Made by a program: the position numbers and the translations under genes | Assembly: GCA_021151525.1 (NCBI GenBank) | Contig: JAGKXD010000035.1 | Location: 1-37,807, forward strand | Length of the DNA stretch: 37,807 nucleotides | DNA from: Cellvibrionaceae bacterium | Lineage (GTDB): Bacteria > Pseudomonadota > Gammaproteobacteria > Pseudomonadales > Cellvibrionaceae | Reading direction: 5' to 3' | Shown: one piece after another, positions 1 through 9,091 of the stretch | How positions within the stretch are numbered: the first letter of the stretch is position 1 | Layout: every line of letters starts with the position of its first letter | The notes under the pieces: model-generated | Told to the model about the DNA's origin: nothing | The model's database searches: none | What the model saw: only the letters and a program-made list of their open reading frames with translations

Positions 1-743
1 GTCTTATTAAAAGCAATACAACCAATAATCATCAGCGCCAACACAGGCGCAGACAGCACAATTGATTTCCGATAGACCCAGCAAAAAGCACCTGCCATAA
101 AAAATGGTGCAAGGTTTTTCCAGCTTTTATCCATTGGAAAATGTATTAGCGAGAACAAATCAAAATAATAAGCCACACCAATGAACGCACAAGCCAAAAG
201 ATAACGCCCCGGCTTTAATAAACTTAATCCACCTACAATGGCCAACAAGGCATAAAGTCGCACCTCATAAGGCAAAGACCAAATAGCACCATTAACCGCT
301 TTGTCTGGATGAGCTTCAAAAACACCTGGTAAATAAAATTTAGTAATCAGCAATGTGGGATTGAATTTTAAATAATTCCAAACATCAGGCTGGGAAAAAT
401 AAGATGGGTCTGTTGATAGCAAGGCACCAAGCACAAAGACACTTAACAGCACACAAACAATAAGCGCAGGATAAATACGCAACACACGCGCAGCCACGAA
501 ATGGCTAAATGTATTTCTTTGCCAACTGGCACAAATTAAAAACCCACTAATGACAAAGAACACATCAACTGCAACCGCCCCCGCATAACGAGAGTTCAAT
601 AGCTGCAAAATCAAATCAGGATGAGTGGAACCTACAATCGGGTAGGAATGCCCATAAATAACCAAGAGCGCAGCAATTAAACGAATAATCGTAAAATTAT
701 TGGTCGATCGCTGGCTGTACGAATCAATCGTGTTGGATTCCAT
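1..743 (-). CDS. Acyltransferase-3 family membrane protein (3' end cut by window edge)
   Basis: This is the N-terminal 247 residues of an integral membrane O-acyltransferase of the acyltransferase-3 family, which transfers acetyl or similar groups to cell-surface sugars. Family hallmarks seen are an N-terminal IIRLIAALLVIYGHS with the family histidine, DVFFVISGFLI in the next membrane segment, a RVLRIYPALIV stretch, and NGAIWSLPYEVRLY. The ATG at 743 follows the stop of the upstream gene by only seven bases, and a GAGGA ribosome binding site overlaps that stop, so the two genes are translationally coupled. The reading frame runs off the left edge without a stop. The acyl donor and target are not visible from sequence; a role in O-antigen or exopolysaccharide decoration is inferred from the neighbours. 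Confidence 0.85.
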   Translation of the reverse strand, partial: MESNTIDSYSQRSTNNFTIIRLIAALLVIYGHSYPIVGSTHPDLILQLLNSRYAGAVAVDVFFVISGFLICASWQRNTFSHFVAARVLRIYPALIVCVLLSVFVLGALLSTDPSYFSQPDVWNYLKFNPTLLITKFYLPGVFEAHPDKAVNGAIWSLPYEVRLYALLAIVGGLSLLKPGRYLLACAFIGVAYYFDLFSLIHFPMDKSWKNLAPFFMAGAFCWVYRKSIVLSAPVLALMIIGCIAFNK

Positions 744-750
744 AACGTCC

Positions 751-2184
751 TCAGTACACCAAACAGCTTTTTGACATCTTGGTGTTTAACAAACTTTCTG
801 GTGGAACGGTGACTTCTTCTTGGCTATAAATAAATTTAATGCCTTTATATTCACCAATAAGATCACGCGCAAAAAATGCTTTTTGTGCGACGTAGCCTTT
901 TGCCCCAGGCTCCGCCAAAATTAAGATTTCTTTTATTTCTTTTCCCTGCGCTCGTTTAGTCTCAATACGAGCGTTCAGACTTACAATAGTATTACGTTGA
1001 CAAACTCCTTCAACATAGAAAAATTGTTCTATTTGGTAAAAGCGCACAAACACAAAGAGCAATACAATCGACAGTAGCGATTTACCGACAATCCCTGCGC
1101 GCGAATTCATAGAAAAGGTTTTGTTAAACAATCCCGCCAAGAGCAATGAAAAGGGAATTGACGATGCATATAGGTAATGCGCGCCGGGCTGCGGCAACAT
1201 AAGTACAGGAACAAGGAATACAAAATAGAAGCCTAAATACAACAAGCCACGCAAAAGCCCATAACAATAAATTAAACATCCGACTAAAATTGTATGTACT
1301 AGCAATCCGAGCCAAGCATTTTTACTGCCTTGCGCTGCAATTGAAACCATATCTGCAGCTTTATTCATAAACGGATAACCAAAATAATAAAGCGCATTGG
1401 CAGGCAAATTAGACACACTAGGTGTATAGGTAGAAACCCCGCCGCCATGGAGCGTAACCATCAAAGCTGGTATACGGTAACCAAGATAAGCAAGTGCTGG
1501 TAGACCCAAGAAAACCGCCAGCAAGTAAAGGCTTTTATTTTTTAAAAATTGCCCTTGCTGCTGATAGGAAAGATAGCAAGCCAAAACCAACAATACTGCG
1601 GGCAGCATCAAGGCGGTTTCTTTTGATAGGAGAGCCATTGCTAACGCGCAGCAAATCCCCACCAAATAAATGGCTTTATATTTTCCATAGCAGAAATAAT
1701 AGGTGCCAATAGCGGCCAACAATCCCCAAAAACTGTACACGCGATCTACTGATGCGCCCAACCATGCTGTAGAAAAAATGGATAGCGGCGAAACCAAAAA
1801 TGCAAACATTGCAACAACTGAAAAGCGCCAGTTCTTGGTGATCTGCATTAATAAAAAGCAAAACAGCAAACCCGAACTTAAATGAATGGATAAATCAATG
1901 AGGTGTGAGACCCAAGGAAGATCCATCATATTGATAGATGCAAACCCCTGCTCCAAAAAGCTCACAGGGCGCATAGGGTAACCAAACTCAGGGCCAGGAT
2001 TTATTTTTCCATAAGCAGCCGCAAAGTTGCGGAAACCAAATTCTTTAATGTGGTCATACTTTTGCCATTCGTCGTGATTGTAAAACCCCGGATTGGAGAT
2101 TGCCGGTATGTGAGCCACGACCCCGAGCAACAAAACTAAACTTAAGATCAACCAGCTTTTGCTTGATAAGCGTTGCACAGTCAT
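751..2184 (-). CDS. Polytopic membrane protein, GT-C-type glycosyltransferase-like
   Basis: A 477-residue protein with about ten hydrophobic segments and a C-terminal soluble tail. The first extracytoplasmic loop carries YNHDEW, a position where GT-C glycosyltransferases place their acidic catalytic residue, followed by RPVSFLEQGF, HLIDLSIHLSSGLLF and an ALLSKETALMLPAV membrane segment, a layout resembling TMTC and PMT-like enzymes that use lipid-phosphate sugars. No exact family was assigned. The ATG at 2184 has GGGGA upstream; the frame stays open to a TTG at 2229 that lacks a good ribosome site, so the shorter start is preferred. It is sandwiched between two acyltransferase-3 genes with gaps of 66 and 7 bases, suggesting one operon for building or decorating a surface polysaccharide. 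Confidence 0.6.
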   Translation of the reverse strand: MTVQRLSSKSWLILSLVLLLGVVAHIPAISNPGFYNHDEWQKYDHIKEFGFRNFAAAYGKINPGPEFGYPMRPVSFLEQGFASINMMDLPWVSHLIDLSIHLSSGLLFCFLLMQITKNWRFSVVAMFAFLVSPLSIFSTAWLGASVDRVYSFWGLLAAIGTYYFCYGKYKAIYLVGICCALAMALLSKETALMLPAVLLVLACYLSYQQQGQFLKNKSLYLLAVFLGLPALAYLGYRIPALMVTLHGGGVSTYTPSVSNLPANALYYFGYPFMNKAADMVSIAAQGSKNAWLGLLVHTILVGCLIYCYGLLRGLLYLGFYFVFLVPVLMLPQPGAHYLYASSIPFSLLLAGLFNKTFSMNSRAGIVGKSLLSIVLLFVFVRFYQIEQFFYVEGVCQRNTIVSLNARIETKRAQGKEIKEILILAEPGAKGYVAQKAFFARDLIGEYKGIKFIYSQEEVTVPPESLLNTKMSKSCLVY

Positions 2185-2250
2185 TTCTGAATTATTCCCC
2201 AAAAGTTCTCTATTAAATTTTTCCAACAAATGAATAGCTATGTGGAAGAA

Positions 2251-3468
2251 TTAAACACGTTCACGGCGAATCAAATTTATACCTCGATTGATATAAATAT
2301 AAACACCACGAAAAACATCAATTAACACGGGTGTAAACTTAATCGCAGGACGCTCGACGAAATGCCACATAATACCTGCCCACACAATCAAAACGGGAAT
2401 ACAACAGAAAATCACCAACCAGTGCTGTGCTCGCGTCATAGTTATCCTAACCTCAAGTGGCAAGATGATCATAAAAACCACATAGAGAAGAATTCCGTGA
2501 AGCAAATAAATACCGTAGCTAATCGTGCTTAGCAATCTGGCTGGGCGACAGGTTAAAAGACCAAACAAATTTGAACCACACGCAATAAAGGCGAGGCAAA
2601 CACTCATTACTATCAGCCGAACGTAATAAGAACCACTTGGTTCAGCAGCAAAACAGCCCAAAATTCCGAACAGGACAATCCAACTACCATCGGGTCGCGA
2701 GAATATTTTTTTTAGCTGCTCGGTATTAGCTACAAAACTTGCAAATGCTCCTCCCGCAAATCCAAATAGCAAATTTACATCTAAACCCAACTGGCTGAAT
2801 GTAAATAGACACAAGCAGCTCAATATCAGCCACAAGGTAAAATAGCCTTTTGATTTAACGCCCAAGAGTACGCCAATAACAGGTAGGCTAAAGTAAAAAT
2901 ACCATTCGTAACATAAAGTCCAAGTCACACCAGCAACAATTCTTGATGTACCGGGAAGCGTATTTATCTCTGGGGCACCTGGGATGGTAAAGAGTAACCA
3001 ATCATAAATATTTGATCTGAGAGTGATTGTATCTTCAAGCAATGTAAAATGAGTTTTAATTGCAACCACCAAAAGCAAAAAACACAACATACAAATATAT
3101 AAGGGTGTTAATCTTAAAAAGCGCGAGCAATATAGCGCAAGCCAATCAACGCCCTTTTCCCGACCTTGCAGCAGCTTGTTAGTAAATAAAAAGCCGCTGA
3201 GCATAAAAAAAATACAAATACTTACCTGACCGAACATTACAAACAAGGGGCTACCTGCAGATGCCCAATCACGTCCATGCGCATAGTTAAACCAAAATCT
3301 TGCATGATGCAGAAATACAAAAAATGCAACAAATCCGCGCAAACCGTCTATGCTTGCAAATGTATGAGAGCCAGGGATTGAAAGATTGCGCAGAAATAGA
3401 CGCGAACACAACAGGGCGAGGACAACAGCTAAGAATGCAGTCCAAATATTATCTCCATAAACAAACAT
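2251..3468 (-). CDS. Acyltransferase-3 family membrane protein
   Basis: A 405-residue integral membrane acyltransferase with about ten membrane segments. It shows IDGLRGFVAFFVFLHHARF near residue 43 (family D-x-R and His), VSICIFFMLSGFLFTNKLL, and YCSRFLRLTPLYICML, which together match the acyltransferase-3 family that O-acylates polysaccharides. The WTLCYEWYFYFSLPVIG stretch mirrors the WSL-E-hydrophobic motif of the family. A GTG lies one codon before the chosen ATG at 3468. It is the first gene of the three-gene minus-strand group; the downstream GT-C-like gene begins within 70 bases. Its sequence is clearly different from the partial acyltransferase at 1-743, so the pair is not a recent duplication. 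Substrate is unknown. Confidence 0.85.
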   Translation of the reverse strand: MFVYGDNIWTAFLAVVLALLCSRLFLRNLSIPGSHTFASIDGLRGFVAFFVFLHHARFWFNYAHGRDWASAGSPLFVMFGQVSICIFFMLSGFLFTNKLLQGREKGVDWLALYCSRFLRLTPLYICMLCFLLLVVAIKTHFTLLEDTITLRSNIYDWLLFTIPGAPEINTLPGTSRIVAGVTWTLCYEWYFYFSLPVIGVLLGVKSKGYFTLWLILSCLCLFTFSQLGLDVNLLFGFAGGAFASFVANTEQLKKIFSRPDGSWIVLFGILGCFAAEPSGSYYVRLIVMSVCLAFIACGSNLFGLLTCRPARLLSTISYGIYLLHGILLYVVFMIILPLEVRITMTRAQHWLVIFCCIPVLIVWAGIMWHFVERPAIKFTPVLIDVFRGVYIYINRGINLIRRERV

Positions 3469-3625
3469 CACCTAAACACACTCCGTAATACATCTATTAT
3501 CCGCAAAGAAATCCGTTCCAGATCCACTAGGCTTTTATTTGCTTTTTGGAAAAAGGGATTAAACGTAGAAACACTTACCCAATAGAATTGCTGCAGACTA
3601 TCAATTATTTATACAAAAAAGCTCA

Positions 3626-4129
3626 CTACCGCTCGTATACCAAAAATTTATGTTTTAAATTCGCACTGCTATCTCCCGGCAACTCAGATGATAATTTCCA
3701 CTGATTAGCGGGAAGCTCTGGAAAATAGGCATCTGCGCCATCTACGTTGGCATCTATGCGCGTTAGATAAACACGATCAGCAATTGGTAATGCGTGGCGA
3801 TAAATTTCTGCACCGCCGATCACCATAACCTCTTCTGCGAGGTTCGCTTGCTCAGCGCGAAATTGTTGGGCAATATCCAAAGCCTCATCGACACTTTGAG
3901 CAACAAGAACACCAGCGAACTTCCAATCTTTTTGACGCGTTACTACTATGTTGGTGCGGCCAGGCAAAGGCTTACCAATCGACTCAAATGTCTTGCGCCC
4001 CATAATCACCGGCTTACCCAGAGTCACAGATTTAAAATACTTTAAATCTTGCGGTAAATGCCACGGCAATTCGTTATTGCGACCAATGGCATTGTTGTTG
4101 GCGGTGGCAACTATAAGAGAGAGCTTCAT
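3626..4129 (-). CDS. folA: Dihydrofolate reductase
   Basis: A 167-residue enzyme that reduces dihydrofolate to tetrahydrofolate with NADPH in the cytoplasm. Visible motifs are the N-terminal IVATANNNAIGRNNELPWHLPQDLKYFK, which contains the Met20-loop equivalent and the WHLPQDL substrate site with its conserved Asp, then GKPVIMGRKTFESIG and the MVIGGAEIYRHALPIADRVYLTRI NADPH-binding and closing strands. Length is normal for bacterial FolA. It lies 39 bases after thyA in the same direction; ThyA generates dihydrofolate that FolA recycles, so the pair forms one functional unit. This thyA-folA proximity, with lgt and ptsP upstream, is known in Pseudomonas. Confidence 0.97.
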   Translation of the reverse strand: MKLSLIVATANNNAIGRNNELPWHLPQDLKYFKSVTLGKPVIMGRKTFESIGKPLPGRTNIVVTRQKDWKFAGVLVAQSVDEALDIAQQFRAEQANLAEEVMVIGGAEIYRHALPIADRVYLTRIDANVDGADAYFPELPANQWKLSSELPGDSSANLKHKFLVYER

Positions 4130-4168
4130 GATAACGACCAGCTTTGCACTTGGTGGATGGTTTTTGGA

Positions 4169-5008
4169 TTAAACCGCAATAGGTGCAACAATTCTTGGAT
4201 GTGGTTCATAACCTTCAAACACAAAATCATCCAGCTCGTAATCAAATATGCTATCAGGGCGGCGTTTAATAATTAATTTAGGCAGAGCCCTTGGTGTGCG
4301 ACTTAATTGCTCATAAACAATCTCATCGTTAATGTGATTGTTGTAGAGGTGGCAATCGCCAAAGGTATGCACAAAATCCCCCACGCCCAAGTCGCATTGT
4401 TGCGCAATCATATGCGTCAACAAGGCGTAACTAGCAATATTAAATGGCACACCCAAGAAAAAATCTGCGCTGCGTTGGTACAACTGACAAGAGAGTTTGC
4501 CTTCGGCTACATAGAACTGAAATAACGTGTGGCACGCAGCCAAGGCCATGCGACCTTCTTCAGCATTTTGTTGGGGGCTTTGAGATTCGTCAGGCAAATC
4601 AGCTGGGTTCCATGCACTCACAATCAATCGACGAGAATTAGGGCGAGTTTTGATTTGCTCAATCACTTCGCTGATTTGGTCAATGGTAGAACCATCAGGG
4701 CAAGCCCATGAGCGCCATTGCTTTCCATAAACGGGGCCAAGGTCACCCTCTTCAGTTGCCCATTCATTCCAAATATTGCAGCCACGCTCTTTTAGCCAAG
4801 TGACGTCGGTTCGGCCTTGCAGGAACCAAAGCAATTCCACAATGACACTTTTTAAATGGACGGTTTTAGTGGTTACCAGCGGAAAACCTTGGTTCAAATC
4901 AAAACGCATTTGACGGCCGAACACAGAACGAGTGCCCGTACCGGTGCGATCACCGCGAGTGATGCCGTTATCGACCACATCGCGCATAAGTTCTAAATAT
5001 TGCTTCAT
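4169..5008 (-). CDS. thyA: Thymidylate synthase
   Basis: A 279-residue ThyA that converts dUMP to dTMP using methylene-tetrahydrofolate. Seen are the RTGTGT phosphate-binding arginine near residue 21, PNSRRLIVSAWNP with the paired arginines, the catalytic Cys159 in LAACHTLFQF, and LYQRSADFFLGVPFN. Most ThyA proteins have Pro immediately before the catalytic Cys; here it is Ala. There is also a short insert (about residues 141-153, rich in Gln, Glu and Ser) ahead of the active site, making it longer than the 264-residue E. coli enzyme. The ATG at 5008 gives the E. coli-like start MKQYLELM; a TTG two codons upstream is less likely. It sits between lgt and folA. Confidence 0.97.
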   Translation of the reverse strand: MKQYLELMRDVVDNGITRGDRTGTGTRSVFGRQMRFDLNQGFPLVTTKTVHLKSVIVELLWFLQGRTDVTWLKERGCNIWNEWATEEGDLGPVYGKQWRSWACPDGSTIDQISEVIEQIKTRPNSRRLIVSAWNPADLPDESQSPQQNAEEGRMALAACHTLFQFYVAEGKLSCQLYQRSADFFLGVPFNIASYALLTHMIAQQCDLGVGDFVHTFGDCHLYNNHINDEIVYEQLSRTPRALPKLIIKRRPDSIFDYELDDFVFEGYEPHPRIVAPIAV

Positions 5009-5049
5009 AACCAAGCTCGCCTGAAAAAAGATCCACTAAACACCGAATT

Positions 5050-5925
5050 TTATTGGGGCGCTATGCTATCAGTTTCTACCGGCTTTTTTTGCCCTAAATG
5101 CTTTTTGCGCTCCAGATAATAGGCATAGCCCAAGAGCCCGAAGCCTGCGATAAACATAGGCGCAGACAGCAACTGGCCGCGAGTAATGAAGCCAAATAGA
5201 TCAAAGCCTATTTCTGCATCTGGCTCGCGAAAGTTTTCTACCAGCGAGCGGAAACTGGCGTAAAGCACAAGGAATAAGCCACCTACAGCACCGCGTGGGC
5301 GCGGCTTGGCAGAGAACCAGAAGAGCACTATAAACATGACCAAACCTTCCAAGGAGGCTTGATATAACTGGGAGGGATGACGCGCTACACCTTCAGGATC
5401 GCCTGCTTTGGGAAACACCATCGCCCAAGGCACATCACTCACGCGCCCCCACAATTCCTGCCCGATAAAATTACCCATGCGCCCAAAACCCAAGCCCAGC
5501 GGCACCAAAGGCGCAACAAAATCCATCAATGCTAAATAGGGAACGCGGATGCGATTGGCGTACACATACATCGCCAATAACACACCAATAAGACCGCCAT
5601 GAAAGGACATTCCACCTTCCCAAATCCGGAACAACCAGAGGGGATCACTCATCCAACGGTCGAAATTATAAAAAATCACATAACCGACCCGACCGCCTAA
5701 AATCACCCCAAAGGCACCGTAGGTGACAAGGTTTTCCACTTCAACTTTGGTGATGGGTGAATGTGGCTTACCACTGCGATACAGGGCTATCAGCCACGCC
5801 GACAAAAACGCCAGCATGTACATAATGCCGTACCAGTGAACCTCCAAGGGGCCAATGGTTTTACCAATAATATCGAAGGGACCAATAGAAACAGCTACTG
5901 GATTGAAGTTGGGGAATTGGAGCAT
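5050..5925 (-). CDS. lgt: Prolipoprotein diacylglyceryl transferase
   Basis: A 291-residue inner-membrane enzyme that transfers diacylglycerol from phosphatidylglycerol to the lipobox cysteine of prolipoproteins. Family signatures are VHWYGIMYMLAF near the N-terminus, GGRVGYVIFYN, EGGMSFHGGLIG with the essential His, the Lgt signature GLGFGRMGNFIGQELWGR, and RHPSQLYQASLEG. About seven membrane segments are evident. The N-terminus has a double IGPFDI...IGPLEV stretch where most relatives have a single one. AAGG precedes the ATG at a usable distance. A strong terminator lies just upstream (5981-6020), so lgt probably has its own promoter in the 55-base gap rather than relying on ptsP readthrough. 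Substrates in this window include BamD and the lipoprotein at 21726. Confidence 0.97.
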   Translation of the reverse strand: MLQFPNFNPVAVSIGPFDIIGKTIGPLEVHWYGIMYMLAFLSAWLIALYRSGKPHSPITKVEVENLVTYGAFGVILGGRVGYVIFYNFDRWMSDPLWLFRIWEGGMSFHGGLIGVLLAMYVYANRIRVPYLALMDFVAPLVPLGLGFGRMGNFIGQELWGRVSDVPWAMVFPKAGDPEGVARHPSQLYQASLEGLVMFIVLFWFSAKPRPRGAVGGLFLVLYASFRSLVENFREPDAEIGFDLFGFITRGQLLSAPMFIAGFGLLGYAYYLERKKHLGQKKPVETDSIAPQ

Positions 5926-5980
5926 ACCATTAACCTTACCGGTGACAAATCAACCGCAATAAAATGAGGGCGCAATAATA

Positions 5981-6020
5981 AATGAAAAAAGGAGCTAAAT
6001 TTAGCTCCTTTTTTCATTTA
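5981..6020. terminator. Bidirectional rho-independent terminator
   Basis: A near-perfect inverted repeat, AAATGAAAAAAGGAGCTAAA pairing with its complement, has A and T runs on both sides. It lies between the end of ptsP and the start of lgt (both minus strand) and should end the rppH-ptsP transcript. Confidence 0.85.
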
Positions 6021-6042
6021 CAAGACGACTAAGCGAAAAGGA

Positions 6043-8319
6043 TTACTCTTCAAAATCATCCGACCCCATTGGGCGGATTAAGCGTGTTACGTCAGCGTCA
6101 TTCAAGGCTTGTTCTACGCGTTCGCGGATTTGGTCGGCGTTGCTCATGGTCATAACTTCAGCCAAGAGATCTTTGGCCAGAGTTAAGCTGATGCCACGAA
6201 TTACCGATTTCACTTTGGGCAAGTTGGTTGCGCTCATAGAGAGCATATCGAATCCCATGGCCATCAACAAAATTGCAGCACCCGGGTCACCGGCCAACTC
6301 ACCACAAATACTAACGCTGATACCTTCGGCGTGAGCCTCGGTTACTATGTGCTGCAAAGCGCGCAAAACGGCTGGGTGGAAAACTTGATAGAGGTCTGCG
6401 ACACGGGCATTGTTACGGTCAACCGCGAGCAAATATTGTGTAAGGTCGTTGCTACCTACGGATAAAAACTCTGACAAAGAGGCCAGTTCTCGAGCTTGGT
6501 AAACCGCTGCTGGAACTTCGATCATAGCGCCCACAGGCGGCATTTTGACCTTGTAGCCTTCTTCTACCAACTCTTTATAAACACGAGTAATCAGCGCTTT
6601 GGAGGCTTCCATCTCAGGGATGTTGGTGATCATCGGCAAGAGAATGCGCAGGTTATCCAAGCCTTCGCTCGCTTTGATCATGGCGCGCACTTGGGCGAGG
6701 AAAATTTCCGGGTGATCAAGCGTTACACGAATGCCACGCCAACCGAGGAAGGGGTTATCTTCTTCGATAGGAAAATAAGGCAGCGCTTTGTCACCGCCAA
6801 TATCCAAAGTCCGAATTGTTACCGGTAAAGGCGCAAAAGCCGCTAATTGCTCGCGATAAATGGCGCGCTGTTCCTCTTCAGAAGGAAAGCGATCGCGCAT
6901 CAAGAAGGGCACCTCGGTACGGTACAGACCTACACCTTCAGCGCCGCGCTCAAGCGAGCGCACCACATCCGCCATCAGGCCTGTGTTGACCCACAGCGGC
7001 AGACGATAGCCATCTTTGGTTTCGCAAGGCAGATCCTTCAGCGCTTCAAGGCCCTTGAAGAGCGCCTGCTCTTCAATATCTATAGCGGTGTAGTGCTTGA
7101 GAATGTGTTCATTAGGGTCGCTATAAACAGCACCACGATAACCATCAACAATGACGGGACGACCATCCATTTGCATGAAAGGCAAATCGACCGCGCCCAT
7201 TACCGTGGGTATATCCATGGCGCGAGCGAGAATGGCCACGTGTGAGTTGCTTGAACCTTCAACCGAAACCAAACCCACCAATTTCTCTTTGGGGATTTCG
7301 CCTAGCATGGACGCGGTTAGCTCTTCACCAATGAGGATAGTTTTATCAGGGAATACGCGCTTCTTGCGATTGGATTCCTGCAAATAAGCCAGAACACGAC
7401 GCCCCAAATCGCGCAAATCAGTTGCTCGTTCGCGCAAATAAGGATCGTTCATGCTATTAAAAGTTTGTTCGTGCTCGAGGATTACCTCACTCCACGCGAA
7501 GGAAGCATTAGCGCCTTTACGAATACGCTCTGACACTTCGCCACCGAGAGATGCATCATCTAACATCGCCAAATAAGCATCAAAAAGAGCACGTTCTTCA
7601 CGGTTTAAGCGGTCTTTGAGTTGGGCTCCCAAGCCTTTAATATCTTCACGCACGGCCATCAAGCAGCGTTGAAAGAAGGCTATTTCGGCGTCAACATCGT
7701 CGCAGGCTTTGAAGGGCACTGAGCGTAAATCGGCTTCTGGCGCGATAACTACCACTTCACCAATGGCAATACCGGGCGCTCCGGCAACCCCCATAAAGCG
7801 AGCCTGGGTGGCCACTTCGTTCTTGCCGCTATTAACCCCCCCGGTCGCCTCTGCGTGGGCGATTACACCCGCGAGTTGCGCAGACATAGTGACGAGAAAG
7901 GCTTCATCTCCCTCATCAAACCGACGTTGCTCAACTTGTTGTACCACCAAGACACCAAGCACTTTGCGCTGGTGGATAATAGGTACGCCGAGGAAGGAGC
8001 TATAGCGCTCTTCACCAGTTTCAGGGAAATATTGATAGTTGGGATGCGCTTCTGCTTGCTCAAGGTTGATAGGTTCTTCGCGCACCACCACGCGTCCAAC
8101 CAGACCCTCCCCCGCCGCGAGGCGTACATTGCCAACAGCATTCTGGTTCAAACCATCGGTCGCCATGAGCACATAGCCGCCTTCGTCATCACGCATGTAT
8201 ACAGAACATACATGGGTGCGCATGGCACTTTTTACGCTCGACACAATAATGCCCAATGCCGAAGGCAAATCGCGCGCGGCATTAACTTCTTGGACAATAG
8301 AGCGGAGCGAATTCAGCAT
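6043..8319 (-). CDS. ptsP: PEP-protein phosphotransferase of the nitrogen PTS (EI-Ntr)
   Basis: A 758-residue enzyme I paralogue that passes phosphate from phosphoenolpyruvate to NPr, feeding the regulatory nitrogen PTS. An N-terminal GAF domain occupies about residues 1-160, which distinguishes PtsP from sugar-PTS enzyme I. Next come the HPr-binding region (about 175-320), the swivelling phosphohistidine domain with His360 in SSNSHVAILARAMDIP, and the PEP-binding barrel with RTEVPFLMRDRFPSEEEQ, GWRGIRV, SVGSNDLTQYLLAVDRNN and the active-site Cys in SICGELAGDPGA. Length matches the family. It follows rppH by 85 bases, a conserved pairing in gammaproteobacteria, and a terminator follows it. 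The GAF domain is expected to sense a small metabolite (glutamine or 2-oxoglutarate in studied members). Confidence 0.97.
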   Translation of the reverse strand: MLNSLRSIVQEVNAARDLPSALGIIVSSVKSAMRTHVCSVYMRDDEGGYVLMATDGLNQNAVGNVRLAAGEGLVGRVVVREEPINLEQAEAHPNYQYFPETGEERYSSFLGVPIIHQRKVLGVLVVQQVEQRRFDEGDEAFLVTMSAQLAGVIAHAEATGGVNSGKNEVATQARFMGVAGAPGIAIGEVVVIAPEADLRSVPFKACDDVDAEIAFFQRCLMAVREDIKGLGAQLKDRLNREERALFDAYLAMLDDASLGGEVSERIRKGANASFAWSEVILEHEQTFNSMNDPYLRERATDLRDLGRRVLAYLQESNRKKRVFPDKTILIGEELTASMLGEIPKEKLVGLVSVEGSSNSHVAILARAMDIPTVMGAVDLPFMQMDGRPVIVDGYRGAVYSDPNEHILKHYTAIDIEEQALFKGLEALKDLPCETKDGYRLPLWVNTGLMADVVRSLERGAEGVGLYRTEVPFLMRDRFPSEEEQRAIYREQLAAFAPLPVTIRTLDIGGDKALPYFPIEEDNPFLGWRGIRVTLDHPEIFLAQVRAMIKASEGLDNLRILLPMITNIPEMEASKALITRVYKELVEEGYKVKMPPVGAMIEVPAAVYQARELASLSEFLSVGSNDLTQYLLAVDRNNARVADLYQVFHPAVLRALQHIVTEAHAEGISVSICGELAGDPGAAILLMAMGFDMLSMSATNLPKVKSVIRGISLTLAKDLLAEVMTMSNADQIRERVEQALNDADVTRLIRPMGSDDFEE

Positions 8320-8404
8320 AGAAACTATCGAACCTTATTTAATTTTTATGGCTTAACGATTTATGGGGGAGTTGCTGTAAAACTCAATGAGCACCTTCGA
8401 TTGG

Positions 8405-8908
8405 TTAGCGACCAATCATGAGCTCCAACTCCAACTGAGCATGGACAAGCGAAAGCTCCTTCAATGCCCGGCGGTAAACGTCTTTTTTAAAGGACACCAC
8501 CTTGCCGAGCGGATACCAATAACTTACCCAGCGCCAATCATCGAACTCAGGGCGACCGCCATTATTCAGGGAGATACGGGAATCATCGCTAAGTAGGCGC
8601 AACAAAAACCATTTTTGTTTTTGGCCCACACACAAGGGTTGGGAATTATGGCGAACCAAACGATCTGGCAAGCGATAACGCAACCAGCCACGTGTGCAGG
8701 CCAGAATTTCTACATCTTGAGGATGAAGACCAACTTCTTCATGCAGTTCGCGGTAAAGCGCCTGCTCAGCAGACTCACGCTCATTAATGCCACCTTGCGG
8801 AAACTGCCAAGCATCTTGCCCGCCTACCCGACGCGCCCAAAGCAATTGGCCTTGGTCGTTCGTCAATACAATCCCCACGTTGGGGCGAAAACCATCGCTA
8901 TCTATCAC
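8405..8908 (-). CDS. rppH: RNA pyrophosphohydrolase (Nudix)
   Basis: RppH removes pyrophosphate from 5' triphosphate RNA ends, starting mRNA decay. The Nudix box is intact at residues 39-61 (GG-x5-E-x7-REL-x-EEVGL), and the surrounding WQFPQGGINERESAEQ and DDWRWVSYWYPLGKVVSFKK match E. coli RppH closely. The GTG at 8908 is chosen because it yields the family-typical MIDSDGFRPNVGIV and has AGGGA eight bases upstream; an in-frame ATG three codons earlier (8917) would place AGGG only one base from the start. It is 167 residues long and first in an rppH-ptsP operon. Confidence 0.96.
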   Translation of the reverse strand: MIDSDGFRPNVGIVLTNDQGQLLWARRVGGQDAWQFPQGGINERESAEQALYRELHEEVGLHPQDVEILACTRGWLRYRLPDRLVRHNSQPLCVGQKQKWFLLRLLSDDSRISLNNGGRPEFDDWRWVSYWYPLGKVVSFKKDVYRRALKELSLVHAQLELELMIGR

Positions 8909-9091
8909 GGGAATCATCCCTATAAAATGTTAGGCTGTGGAACAGCTTTTTCCGCACTATAACAGGCTTATGCAAAGCCGCAAGCCCTCGCGAACACTGA
9001 GCCCAAGTAAATCTTTATTGAGTCGCCAGAACACACTGGTTATGCTAAGCGCCCTCACCCAAGCCCCTCATTTCATTGAAGAAGGTAACCT

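Noticed and set aside
6496..7245. Plus-strand frames of 110 and 132 codons opposite ptsP
   Set aside because: Antisense frames within a conserved gene, no family resemblance.
7855..8421. 188-codon plus-strand frame opposite ptsP and the ptsP-rppH gap
   Set aside because: It is the antisense shadow of the well-supported ptsP gene, has no ribosome site and no domain, and His/Arg-rich composition typical of such shadows.
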